From NCBI GenBank assembly GCA_035702985.1, contig DASSZD010000051.1:1-8325 (forward strand): a stretch of DNA of 8,325 nt. Reading direction: 5' to 3'. A program made the position numbers and the translations under genes. This document shows positions 1 to 5,980 of the stretch, piece after piece. Numbering within the stretch: position 1 is the stretch's first letter; each line of letters starts with the position of its first letter. The stretch is from JAKAXG01 sp035702985. GTDB taxonomy: Bacteria; Actinomycetota; Acidimicrobiia; Acidimicrobiales; Palsa-688. The notes beneath the pieces are model-generated. The model was given only the letters and a program-made list of their open reading frames with translations, made no database searches and had not been told where the DNA came from.

Positions 1-1
1 G

Positions 2-178
2 GTCCCGGCCGACTCGGTGTTCGAGGAGGCGGTGGCCGTGGCCATGGAGCTCAGCACGCTCAGCACCCCGGCGGTGGAGGGCACCAAGCACCGGGCCCGG
101 GGCCCGGTGGCGGCCCGCATGCTGGAGGGCATGGACACCGATCTGGCCGACATCTCCGTCCCCCGGATGCGGGGCTGA
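2..178 (+). CDS. Enoyl-CoA hydratase/isomerase family protein, C-terminal end only
   Basis: This open frame enters from the left edge and ends at TGA 176-178, leaving 58 residues of a longer protein. The segment resembles the C-terminal helical region of crotonase-fold proteins: it opens with VPAD, continues into an amphipathic helix (AVAVAMELSTLSTPAV), then the TKHRARGPVAARM stretch typical of the last helices, and ends with an acidic DTDLAD segment. Family members hydrate or isomerise enoyl-CoA esters in fatty-acid or related acyl-CoA degradation in the cytoplasm. The CoA-binding and catalytic parts lie outside the window, so substrate and exact reaction cannot be given. It converges on the flavodoxin-like gene. 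The family call is moderate because only the least conserved third is visible. Confidence 0.6.
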   Translation, partial: VPADSVFEEAVAVAMELSTLSTPAVEGTKHRARGPVAARMLEGMDTDLADISVPRMRG

Positions 179-184
179 GCCGAA

Positions 185-226
185 GCCCTCCTGGCGTCAG
201 CTGAACCGACGCCCTCCGGGCGTCAG
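185..226. terminator. Convergent intergenic repeat and hairpin, probable terminator
   Basis: The gap between the crotonase stop (178) and the flavodoxin-like stop (223) holds two near-identical 16-nt copies, GCCCTCCTGGCGTCAG (185-200) and GCCCTCCGGGCGTCAG (211-226), differing at one base. The second copy forms a perfect 7-bp hairpin, GACGCCC (208-214), loop TCC, GGGCGTC (218-224). An alternative stem pairs GGCGTC (193-198) with GACGCC (208-213). The hairpin reads the same on both strands and overlaps the flavodoxin-like stop codon. No T-tract follows, so the terminator role is inferred from position and stem strength. Confidence 0.45.
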
Positions 227-687
227 TCCGGCATCAGACCGGCGGCGACCGCGGCGGCCATCTCCCGCACCGCGGCCCGGTCCGCGTCCGACGGGGTCCC
301 GGTCACGATCACCGGCGGCTGGGCCGCTCTCCATCTCAGGCCGGCCGTGATGGCCTGGACGGCCCGCAGCGCCCCCGCCGCGTCACCTCCGGCGTGCAGC
401 CACAGGCCGAACGGGCGGCCAACCGTGGCCTCCAGGCACGGGTAGTAGATGGTGTCGAAGAAGTGCTTGAGCGCCCCCGAGACGTAGCCGATGTTCACCG
501 GGCTGCCGAGCAGGTAACCGTCCGCCTCCAGCGCCTCCACCGCCCCCGCCACCAGGGCCGGGCGGACCACCACCTCCACCCCGGTGATGGCGGGATGGCG
601 CGCTCCCTCCAGCGCCGAGGCCAGGAGGGTCTCGGTGGCCGGCGAGACCGTGTGGTGCACCACCAGCAGCCGCCGCGACTCCGGCAC
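223..687 (-). CDS. Flavodoxin-fold, NAD(P)H-dependent FMN reductase-like protein
   Basis: A 154-residue cytoplasmic protein predicted to bind FMN and carry electrons or reduce a small substrate; the partner is unknown. An N-terminal beta strand (LLVVHH, 7-12) leads into a Thr/Ser-rich loop (13-20) that would hold the FMN phosphate, as in flavodoxins. The second flavin loop is GSPVNIGYVSGALKHFFD (61-78), matching the G(S/T)P-x-x-x-x-x-S-x-x-LK-x-F-x-D pattern of the flavodoxin/FMN-reductase superfamily. The glycine-rich LHAGGDAAGA (97-106) fits the third loop. Length is normal for the fold. The start is GTG at 687-685, only 3 nt after the glycosylase stop, with a weak GGTAGG upstream, so it is probably translated as the last gene of the ligase-glycosylase operon. 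The fold call is firm; the biochemical role is not. Confidence 0.82.
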   Translation of the reverse strand: MPESRRLLVVHHTVSPATETLLASALEGARHPAITGVEVVVRPALVAGAVEALEADGYLLGSPVNIGYVSGALKHFFDTIYYPCLEATVGRPFGLWLHAGGDAAGALRAVQAITAGLRWRAAQPPVIVTGTPSDADRAAVREMAAAVAAGLMPD

Positions 688-690
688 GGC

Positions 691-1338
691 CTACCGGGTG
701 ACGGCGCTGTCGGCGGCGCCGGCGTAGATCTCGCAGGCTCTCCAGCAGTACCAGGCGGCCACCGACCGGTACGGCTGCAGGTGGTCACCGAGCGGTCCCA
801 GCTCCCGGGGGGTGGGCATGGCGATCCCCCACGCCAGCCCGAAACCCCGCCGCACCCCCAGATCCCCGGTGGGCCACACGTCCAAGCGGCGCAGCTGGAA
901 CAACAGGAACATCTGGGCCGTCCACTCCCCTATGCCCCGGACCGTCGACAGGCGGGCGACCACCTCGTCGTCGGGCTCGCGGGCCAGGCCCCGGGGGTCG
1001 AGGACCACCGTGCCGTCCAGCACCTTGGCGGCCAGGTCGCGTATGGAGGCGGTCTTGTTGGCCGACAGGCCGGCGGCCCGCATCTCCTCTGCGGGCAGGG
1101 CCAGCACCCGCCCCGGCTCCACCTCCCCGTCCAGGGCCTGGACCAGGCGACCGTGGATGGCCGTCGCCGCCGCCCCGGCGAGCTGCTGGAACAGGATGGA
1201 GCGGACCAGAGCGGCGAAGTGGGTGTCGAGCGGCCTGCGGATCCGGATGGGGCCGGCCGCCTCCACCAGGGTGGCCATGACCGGGTCCCGGGCGGCCAGC
1301 AGCTCGGCGGCCGCCGCGTGGGTGATACGCCCGGGCAT
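691..1338 (-). CDS. DNA-3-methyladenine glycosylase II (AlkA-type, HhH-GPD)
   Basis: A 215-residue base-excision repair enzyme predicted to remove alkylated purines such as 3-methyladenine from DNA. It shows the HhH-GPD order: the SILFQQLAGAAATAI helix (47-61, compare the QQ-S motif), LSANKTASIRDLA (91-103), the helix-hairpin-helix VRGIGEWTAQMFL (133-145) with Gly135 and Gly137 for backbone phosphate contact, and the catalytic Asp159 in WPTGD. The tail LQPYRSVAAWYCWR (187-200) is characteristic of AlkA relatives. It is shorter than Escherichia coli AlkA (282 residues) because the N-terminal TBP-like domain is largely missing, as in many short bacterial homologues. ATG 1338-1336 was chosen because it overlaps the ligase stop by one base (TGATG), implying translational coupling. 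A much longer frame runs upstream, but that is antisense-like read-through in the wrong frame of the ligase gene. Confidence 0.9.
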   Translation of the reverse strand: MPGRITHAAAAELLAARDPVMATLVEAAGPIRIRRPLDTHFAALVRSILFQQLAGAAATAIHGRLVQALDGEVEPGRVLALPAEEMRAAGLSANKTASIRDLAAKVLDGTVVLDPRGLAREPDDEVVARLSTVRGIGEWTAQMFLLFQLRRLDVWPTGDLGVRRGFGLAWGIAMPTPRELGPLGDHLQPYRSVAAWYCWRACEIYAGAADSAVTR

Positions 1339-2819
1339 CAGCGGGCCGGCAGGCGGGCCGCCCGCAGCGCCCCGCGGCGCACCTTGCCCGCGTCGTCGCG
1401 CAGGGGCTCGGCACTGCGTTCGAAGGAGCGGGGCAGCTTGTAGGCCACCAGGCGGGAGGACAGGAAGTCCCGCAGGTCCTGGTCGCTGACATCGCCGGAC
1501 AGCTCGACGATGGCGTGCACCACGTTGCCGTAGTCCTCGTCGGGCAGGCCGATCACGCATGACGAAAGCACGGCCGGGTGCTCGTCGAGGGCGGCCTCCA
1601 CCTCGGCCGGGTACACGTTGGCCCCGCCCACGAGGATCATGTCCGTCTGCCGGTCGGTCAGGTACAGGTACCCGTCCTGATCGAACCAGCCCATGTCCCC
1701 CAGGGAGTCCCAGCCGTCCCGGGTCCGGGCCGACGCCCCGACGTAACGGTAGGTCGGCCGCTCGCCGGACGGCCGCATCCAGATCTCCCCCACCTCGCCC
1801 GGGGGCAGGTCCCGGCCGTCGGTGTCGCACACCTTCATCTCGCCCATCATCACCCGGCCCACCGAACCCGGATGGGCCAGCCATTCGCCTCCGGTGATGA
1901 CCGTGGCCGCCTGCCCCTCGGTGCCGGCGTACAGCTCCACGATCACGTCGGGGCCCAGCCAGTCGATCCACGCCTGCTTGACGTGCGGGGGGCAGGGGGC
2001 GGCGAGGTGGTAGGCGGTGCGGAGGCTGGACATGTCCCGGCCCACCCGCTCCGCTTCGGGGAGTCGCAGGATGCGCGACATCATGGTGGGGACCAGGTAC
2101 ATGTAGGTGACCCGGTGGCGCTCGACCATTTCCAGCGACCGGGCGGCGTCGAAGCGGTCCATGACCACTATGTGGCCGCCGAGGAACAGGGCGGTCATGG
2201 AAAAAAGGAACGGTCCGTTGTGATACAGCGGCCCGGTGCAGAGGAACGTCTCGCGCTCGCCCAGGTGCAGCAGCGGCCCGGCTGCCGTCACGAAACCGGC
2301 CACCGCCGGGGTGGTGGTCACGATCAGCTTGGGCCGCCCGGTGCTGCCCCCCGACGTCATGGCCTTCCAGGACGGGGAGACCGCCGGCGCCAGCGGGCTG
2401 TCGTCGAAGTCGTCGAGGTCCTGGCCCGGGTCCACCCAGGGGCGGCCCGACCCCGGGTCCAGGCCCACTACCACGGCCGGGTCGGCCACGTCGATCAGGG
2501 CGTCCAGCTCCGCCGGGGGCAGCCGGTAGGAGACCGGCTGCGGCACCGCCCCCAGTTTCCACGCCGCCAGGGCCGCCTCGTAGAAGGCCGGGCCGTTGGG
2601 CAGGCCGATGGTGACCGTCGACCCGGGACCGGCCCCGGCGGCCGCCAGCCGCCGGGCCAGCCGGTTCGAGCGGGCGGCCAGGTCGCGCCTGGTGATCGTG
2701 GCACCGCGGAAGGTGACGGCCGGAGCGTCGGGGTCGTCCCCGGCCAGGCGGTCGAAGGCCTCGCCCAGCCCGGTCATGGCCGTGGGATCGGCGGATCCGC
2801 TCCCGTCTGTCGCGCTCAT
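1338..2819 (-). CDS. AMP-dependent acyl-CoA ligase, bile-acid-CoA-ligase-like class
   Basis: A 493-residue adenylate-forming enzyme that activates a carboxylic acid with ATP and loads it onto CoA. The core motifs are intact: the phosphate-binding loop TSGGSTGRPK (155-164), YAGTEG (297-302), SLGDMGWF with Asp375, LTDR (387-390), the hinge-side GGANVYPAEVE (398-408), and a C-terminal Lys479 in AGKVRR at the catalytic lysine position. TGPLYHNGPF (195-204), VPTMMSRIL (243-251) and AAPCPPHVKQAWIDWLG (273-289) resemble the subgroup that includes bacterial bile-acid-CoA ligases and related fatty or steroid acyl-CoA synthetases. The true substrate may be a medium or long fatty acid or a steroid side-chain acid; sequence alone does not decide. 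It heads the operon with the glycosylase and flavodoxin-like genes. The start is ATG 2819; ATG 2777 (Met15) is a less likely alternative. Confidence 0.92.
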   Translation of the reverse strand: MSATDGSGSADPTAMTGLGEAFDRLAGDDPDAPAVTFRGATITRRDLAARSNRLARRLAAAGAGPGSTVTIGLPNGPAFYEAALAAWKLGAVPQPVSYRLPPAELDALIDVADPAVVVGLDPGSGRPWVDPGQDLDDFDDSPLAPAVSPSWKAMTSGGSTGRPKLIVTTTPAVAGFVTAAGPLLHLGERETFLCTGPLYHNGPFLFSMTALFLGGHIVVMDRFDAARSLEMVERHRVTYMYLVPTMMSRILRLPEAERVGRDMSSLRTAYHLAAPCPPHVKQAWIDWLGPDVIVELYAGTEGQAATVITGGEWLAHPGSVGRVMMGEMKVCDTDGRDLPPGEVGEIWMRPSGERPTYRYVGASARTRDGWDSLGDMGWFDQDGYLYLTDRQTDMILVGGANVYPAEVEAALDEHPAVLSSCVIGLPDEDYGNVVHAIVELSGDVSDQDLRDFLSSRLVAYKLPRSFERSAEPLRDDAGKVRRGALRAARLPAR

Positions 2820-2825
2820 GGCCGC

Positions 2826-2831
2826 ACCCTA
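2826..2831 (-). promoter_or_regulatory. Candidate -10 box (or SD) of the acyl-CoA ligase operon
   Basis: Read on the minus strand, TAGGGT (2831-2826) fits TANNNT and ends 6 nt before the ligase ATG, a spacing that would put transcription start at or beside the start codon. The embedded AGGG could instead act as a ribosome binding site for read-through from the exported-protein gene, which ends 41 nt upstream. No -35 match was seen. Sequence alone cannot separate the two readings. Confidence 0.35.
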
Positions 2832-2860
2832 CACAGCGTGGCGGGCCGGGGCCCCGGGCT

Positions 2861-3571
2861 TCACCCCAGCTTGCCGACGGCGGTGGCCAGGGCGGCGGCG
2901 AAGCCTCCGGAGCCGGCCGCCGGCACCGGGCCGGGGCCGAGCCGCAGCAGGCCGAGCACGGTGTGGCCGTCGAGCACCACCGCGAGCTGGACCGCCAGGT
3001 TGGAGCCGGCGAAGGGCACCATCCCCGCCCAGGCGGAGTCGGCCACCCCGACCGGGGGTAGGGCCGACGGGGTCAGCGGCACGCTGAGGGTGGCCCCCCC
3101 GAAGCCCAGCCCGAACGCCGGGCAGGCGCTGACGGCGGCGACCACCTGCTGGTAGATCGCCGCCGGCTCCCGACCGGAGTAGGAGGCCGCCAGCTCGACC
3201 ACCGCCGGCAGGGAATGGGCGCCGGGGCCGAGCAGGGCGGTGGCGGCCCGGCCGGCCTGGGACGGCGAGGGCTCCAGCCCGGCCAGGCACGGGGCCGAGG
3301 CCAGGACGGCGGCCGCCGCGCCCGGGTCGGCGGTGTAATGGCCGCCCAAGTCGCCGGGACCGATCAGCCTGGCCGACAGCGCAGCCGAGCCGGCCACCGG
3401 CCCGAGGGTGGTGGTCGGCACCGGGGTCGTGCCGGCGGGGGCTGCGGGGACGGTCGTTCCCGCCGGCCGGCCGGCGGGCGCTCCCGGGCCCCGGTGGGTG
3501 GCCACCCCCACCGCCCCGGCCGCCAGCAGGGCGGCACAGCAGGAGGCGAGCCATCTGTGCAGGCCGGGCAT
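2861..3571 (-). CDS. Exported or membrane-anchored protein of unknown function
   Basis: A 236-residue protein I cannot assign to a named family. Residues 1-24 form a signal peptide or anchor: a positive N-region with Arg6, a hydrophobic core from about 8 to 24, then THR. Cys11 and Cys12 sit inside the core, not at a lipobox. Residues 27-58 are a Pro/Ala/Thr/Gly linker with repeated PAGTT. From about 62 to 236 is a globular domain opening with LSARLIGPGDLGGHYT and carrying two cysteines (Cys95, Cys150) that could form one disulfide outside the cell. The plan of signal, linker and small two-cysteine domain recalls actinobacterial secreted sensor-like or PknH-extracellular-like domains, but this is only resemblance. 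The ATG at 3571 lies 9 nt from a TAGCTT hexamer with GGGGA between. It is co-oriented with the ligase operon and divergent from the desaturase. Confidence 0.7.
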   Translation of the reverse strand: MPGLHRWLASCCAALLAAGAVGVATHRGPGAPAGRPAGTTVPAAPAGTTPVPTTTLGPVAGSAALSARLIGPGDLGGHYTADPGAAAAVLASAPCLAGLEPSPSQAGRAATALLGPGAHSLPAVVELAASYSGREPAAIYQQVVAAVSACPAFGLGFGGATLSVPLTPSALPPVGVADSAWAGMVPFAGSNLAVQLAVVLDGHTVLGLLRLGPGPVPAAGSGGFAAALATAVGKLG

Positions 3572-3580
3572 GGGTCCCCG

Positions 3581-3586
3581 AAGCTA
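3581..3586 (-). promoter_or_regulatory. Candidate -10 box of the exported-protein gene
   Basis: On the minus strand TAGCTT (3586-3581) matches TANNNT and is followed by CGGGGACCC and then the ATG. Transcription starting the usual 6-8 nt downstream would leave a leader of 0-3 nt. The hexamer and following bases (TAGCTTCGGGG) nearly repeat the candidate -10 of the FAD reductase gene (TAACTTCGGGG at 7399-7389). No convincing -35 was seen. Confidence 0.4.
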
Positions 3587-3621
3587 TCGGAGCGGCGGGC
3601 GGGGCCCGCGTTACCTCGCGG

Positions 3622-3633
3622 CCCGCTAGCGGG
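3622..3633. promoter_or_regulatory. Perfect 12-bp palindrome, candidate operator
   Basis: CCCGCTAGCGGG is an uninterrupted perfect palindrome in the 139-bp gap between the divergent exported-protein and desaturase genes. It lies just upstream of a TACCCT hexamer (3637-3642), within the expected spacer between -35 and -10 of a desaturase promoter, a classic place for a repressor dimer. The factor is unknown. A TetR- or GntR-type lipid regulator would be the natural guess, but no regulator gene is in view. Confidence 0.4.
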
Positions 3634-3636
3634 TCA

Positions 3637-3642
3637 TACCCT
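3637..3642 (+). promoter_or_regulatory. Candidate -10 box of the desaturase gene
   Basis: TACCCT matches TANNNT. Initiation about 7 nt downstream would give a leader of roughly 60 nt that contains the 9-bp hairpin and the GAGG ribosome site. The -35 position shows no clear consensus. Flanking bases carry a short direct repeat, CCCTGACAGA (3639-3648) and CCCTGAAAGC (3651-3660), 12 bp apart. Support is positional only. Confidence 0.3.
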
Positions 3643-3663
3643 GACAGAATCCCTGAAAGCCGA

Positions 3664-3685
3664 GTGGGCGTGCCTCCACGCCCAC
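3664..3685 (+). promoter_or_regulatory. Strong hairpin in the desaturase leader
   Basis: GTGGGCGTG (3664-3672), loop CCTC, CACGCCCAC (3677-3685) is a perfect 9-bp stem with a 4-nt loop, 7 of 9 pairs being G-C. It ends 16 nt before the GAGG ribosome site of the desaturase and has no following T-tract. It could be an RNA element shaping leader stability or translation, or a DNA inverted repeat bound by a regulator. No known riboswitch class was recognised. Confidence 0.5.
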
Positions 3686-3701
3686 CGACGCCACTGGAGA
3701 C

Positions 3702-3705
3702 GAGG
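3702..3705 (+). promoter_or_regulatory. Ribosome binding site fixing a TTG start
   Basis: GAGG followed by TCCCT (5 nt) and TTG 3711-3713 decides the desaturase start. There is no ATG or GTG start near this point in frame. Confidence 0.55.
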
Positions 3706-3710
3706 TCCCT

Positions 3711-4679
3711 TTGAGCACTGCTGAGTCCCTGCTAGATCTGCCCGATCCGGTAGCCGAGCCGGAAGGCCCGCCACCGGACGGGGACCGCAAGACCTGGGGA
3801 CAGCAGGTTCTGCTCACCGTGTTCCTGGTGGTGCCTTTCGCCGCCCTGGTCACCGCCGTGCCCCTGGCCTGGGGCTGGGGCCTGACCTGGAGGGACGTGA
3901 TCATCGCAACCGTGATGTACGCGGTGTCGGGGCTCGGGGTGACCGTCGGCTTCCACCGGTATCTGACCCACCGCAGCTTCCGGGCCCGCCGGCCGGTGCG
4001 CATCGCCCTGGCCGTCGCCGGCAGCCTGGCCCTGCAGGCGTCGGCCATCCAGTGGGTCGCCGACCACCGCCGCCACCACCGGTTCTCCGACAAGGCCGGG
4101 GACCCGCACTCTCCGTGGCGCTACGGGGAGGGCTTCCGGGCCCTGACCAAGGGCTTCTTCTTCTCCCACATCGGCTGGCTCTACGACTGGGAGAGAACCG
4201 ACGAGCAGCGCTACGCCCCCGAACTGGTGGCCGACCCCGACATCAACTTCATCAGCCGTACGTTCTCCCTCTGGGTGGCCGTCTCATTGCTGGTGGCCCC
4301 CCTGGTGGGCGGGCTGTGGGGCTGGTCGTGGAAGGCCGCCCTGACCGCCTTCCTCTGGGGCAGCCTGGCCCGCATCGCCCTGCTGCACCACGTCACCTTC
4401 GCCATCAACTCGGTGTGCCACATCACCGGCCGCCGGCCGTTCCGCACCAAGGACCGCAGCCAGAACGTGTGGTGGCTGGCCATCCTGTCCTTCGGCGAGT
4501 CCTGGCACAACTTCCACCACGCCGAGCCCACCTCGGCCCGCCACGGCGTCCGGCTGTTCGAGATCGACACCAGCGCCATGCTCATCAGGGTCATGGAGAA
4601 GCTGCGCTGGGTCAGCGACGTGCGCTGGCCGGACCGCTCGGTGATCGCCCGGCGCCGGGTGGCCAACGCCGCCGGCTGA
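3711..4679 (+). CDS. Acyl-CoA delta-9 (stearoyl-CoA type) fatty acid desaturase
   Basis: A 322-residue integral membrane di-iron enzyme predicted to insert a cis double bond, most likely at C9 of stearoyl- or palmitoyl-CoA, using O2 and an external electron donor. The histidine boxes are all present: HRYLTH (82-87), HRRHH (119-123) and HNFHH (266-270), plus His227 and His237 around LLHHVTFAINSVCH, which supply further ligands in stearoyl-CoA desaturases. GDPHSPWRYG (130-139) is also typical. Hydrophobic stretches near 31-53, 62-80, 97-115, 185-204 and 208-226 fit the usual four-helix membrane core. No cytochrome b5 or ferredoxin domain is fused, so a separate reductase is needed. The start is TTG. 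It converges on the methyltransferase gene with 7 bp between stops and is the likely source of the oleoyl substrate for that pair. Confidence 0.93.
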   Translation: MSTAESLLDLPDPVAEPEGPPPDGDRKTWGQQVLLTVFLVVPFAALVTAVPLAWGWGLTWRDVIIATVMYAVSGLGVTVGFHRYLTHRSFRARRPVRIALAVAGSLALQASAIQWVADHRRHHRFSDKAGDPHSPWRYGEGFRALTKGFFFSHIGWLYDWERTDEQRYAPELVADPDINFISRTFSLWVAVSLLVAPLVGGLWGWSWKAALTAFLWGSLARIALLHHVTFAINSVCHITGRRPFRTKDRSQNVWWLAILSFGESWHNFHHAEPTSARHGVRLFEIDTSAMLIRVMEKLRWVSDVRWPDRSVIARRRVANAAG

Positions 4680-4686
4680 GGGCCTT

Positions 4687-5964
4687 CTAGGCGGTCTGCC
4701 GGGGGCGGCTGAAGTCCAGCCGCTCCAGCGGCATCCCCGACACCCCCTGCTCGTCGGTCCGTACCGCCAGCACCTGGTGCAGCTCGATGCGCCTCTGGGT
4801 GAACCCGAGCCGGGATCCGGCCAGGTACAGCCGCCACACCCGGGCGGTGGCCTCTCCGACCTCGGCCACCGCCTCGTCCCAGTGAGCGTCGAGGTTGGCC
4901 CCCCACGCGGCGCAGGTGCGTGCGTAGTGCTCGCGGAAGTTCTCCTCGTGGCGGACCTCGAAGCCGTTGTCCTGGATGACCGACACGATGGTGCCGGCCG
5001 CCTCGAGCTCACCGTCGGGGAACACGTAGCGGTTGATGAACCCGCCCGTGCGGGCCGGCGAGGAGGTGACCGGCCGGGTGATGCAGTGGTTGAGGAAGCG
5101 ACCGTGGGGCCGGACCCGCGACGCCAGGAACTTCACGTACGAGGGCAGGTTCCGGGCGCCGATGTGCTCGGTGAGGCCGATGCTGCTGATGGCGTCGAAG
5201 CCGGTCTCGGTGACGTTGCGGTAGTCGTCGTGGCGGATCTCCGCCAGGTCGGACAGGCCCAGCTCGGCGATGCGCTTCTGGCCCCACTCGGCCTGCTGGC
5301 GTGACAGGGTCACCCCCAGCACCTTGACCCCGTAGTTGCGGGCGGCGTGGGTGACCATGGTCCCCCACCCGCATCCCACGTCCAGCAGCCGCTGGCCCGG
5401 TTGCAGGTCCAGCTTGCGGCACACCAGGTCCACCTTCTCCTCCTGGGCCTCCTCAAGGGTGGCGTCGGGGCCGGGGTAGACCGCGCAGGTGTAGGCCATG
5501 CTCGGCCCGAGCAGCCACTCGTAGAACCGGTTGGACACGTCGTAGTGGTGGCTGATGGCCCTGGAGTCCCGCTTGAGCGAGTGGCGCAGCCCCCACCACA
5601 TCCCGGGGCGGGCCTCCTGGGGCGGCGGGGCGATGGGCTTGAGGATCTGCGGGCCGAGCTGGCGCAGCACGTCGAGCCGGTCGGCCCAGGTCAGCGCCCC
5701 CACGTGCTCACCGGCCAGCATCATCAGAGCGGAGAACATGTCCCCCTCCAGGTCCAGGTAGCCGGCCACGTAGGCCCGGGCCAGTCCCAGGTCGCTGGGG
5801 GCGGTCGCCACGTAATTCAGGGCGCGGGGGTCGACGATCCTGACCCGGCAGACGGCGTCGGCGGGGCCGGCGCTACTCCCGTCGTAGGCCTCGAAGGCCA
5901 GCGGCAGGCCGGAGGCCACTACGCCGGAGAGGACGGGAGCGACTTTCGAACGCAGTGTGGTCAC
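4687..5964 (-). CDS. tmsB: Cyclopropane-synthase-family SAM methyltransferase, TmsB/UfaA1-like
   Basis: A 425-residue S-adenosylmethionine-dependent lipid methyltransferase. The N-terminal third (about 1-125) is the lipid-facing domain of long Cfa proteins. The catalytic part follows: ISHHYDVSNRFYEWLLGPSMAYTCAVY spans 137-163, the SAM-binding motif is LLDVGCGWG (193-201), VLGVTLSRQQ (215-224) follows, then IGLTEHIG (262-269) with Glu266 at the position of the bicarbonate-holding glutamate, and FINRYVFPDGEL (309-320). The length matches UfaA1/TmsB proteins better than the mycolic-acid cyclopropane synthases (about 290). Such enzymes methylate the double bond of oleoyl phospholipid to give 10-methylene stearoyl chains. 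The FAD reductase directly upstream supports this over a plain cyclopropane synthase, which remains possible. The start is GTG 5964, 16 nt after the reductase stop, with AGGGG 6 nt before it. Confidence 0.88.
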   Translation of the reverse strand: MTTLRSKVAPVLSGVVASGLPLAFEAYDGSSAGPADAVCRVRIVDPRALNYVATAPSDLGLARAYVAGYLDLEGDMFSALMMLAGEHVGALTWADRLDVLRQLGPQILKPIAPPPQEARPGMWWGLRHSLKRDSRAISHHYDVSNRFYEWLLGPSMAYTCAVYPGPDATLEEAQEEKVDLVCRKLDLQPGQRLLDVGCGWGTMVTHAARNYGVKVLGVTLSRQQAEWGQKRIAELGLSDLAEIRHDDYRNVTETGFDAISSIGLTEHIGARNLPSYVKFLASRVRPHGRFLNHCITRPVTSSPARTGGFINRYVFPDGELEAAGTIVSVIQDNGFEVRHEENFREHYARTCAAWGANLDAHWDEAVAEVGEATARVWRLYLAGSRLGFTQRRIELHQVLAVRTDEQGVSGMPLERLDFSRPRQTA

Positions 5965-5970
5965 CTTTTT

Positions 5971-5975
5971 CCCCT
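5971..5975 (-). promoter_or_regulatory. Ribosome binding site of the methyltransferase gene
   Basis: On the minus strand AGGGG (5975-5971), then an A-rich AAAAAG spacer of 6 nt, precedes the GTG start at 5964. It is a good match in a 16-nt gap and supports independent initiation inside the two-gene operon. The A-run stands out in such GC-rich DNA. Confidence 0.65.
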
Positions 5976-5980
5976 AAGTT

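Noticed and set aside
394..1443. Plus-strand frame of 349 codons opposite the flavodoxin-like and glycosylase genes
   Set aside because: Low-complexity composition, no motif, and antisense to two conserved proteins.
1339..2562. A 623-codon minus-strand frame that would extend the glycosylase far upstream
   Set aside because: Everything upstream of 1338 is low-complexity Gly/Arg/Pro translation in the wrong frame of the ligase. The glycosylase family ends its homology near the ATG at 1338, and the TGATG overlap explains the start.
1578..3155. Plus-strand open frame of 525 codons over the acyl-CoA ligase and exported-protein genes
   Set aside because: It is antisense to a gene with complete catalytic motifs, is dominated by Arg, Gly, Pro and His as expected for a GC-rich shadow frame, and has no recognisable domain.
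4680..4720. Possible terminator between the convergent desaturase and methyltransferase genes
   Set aside because: Only 7 bp separate the stops, and the GC-rich bases nearby give only weak, interrupted stems without a T-tract.
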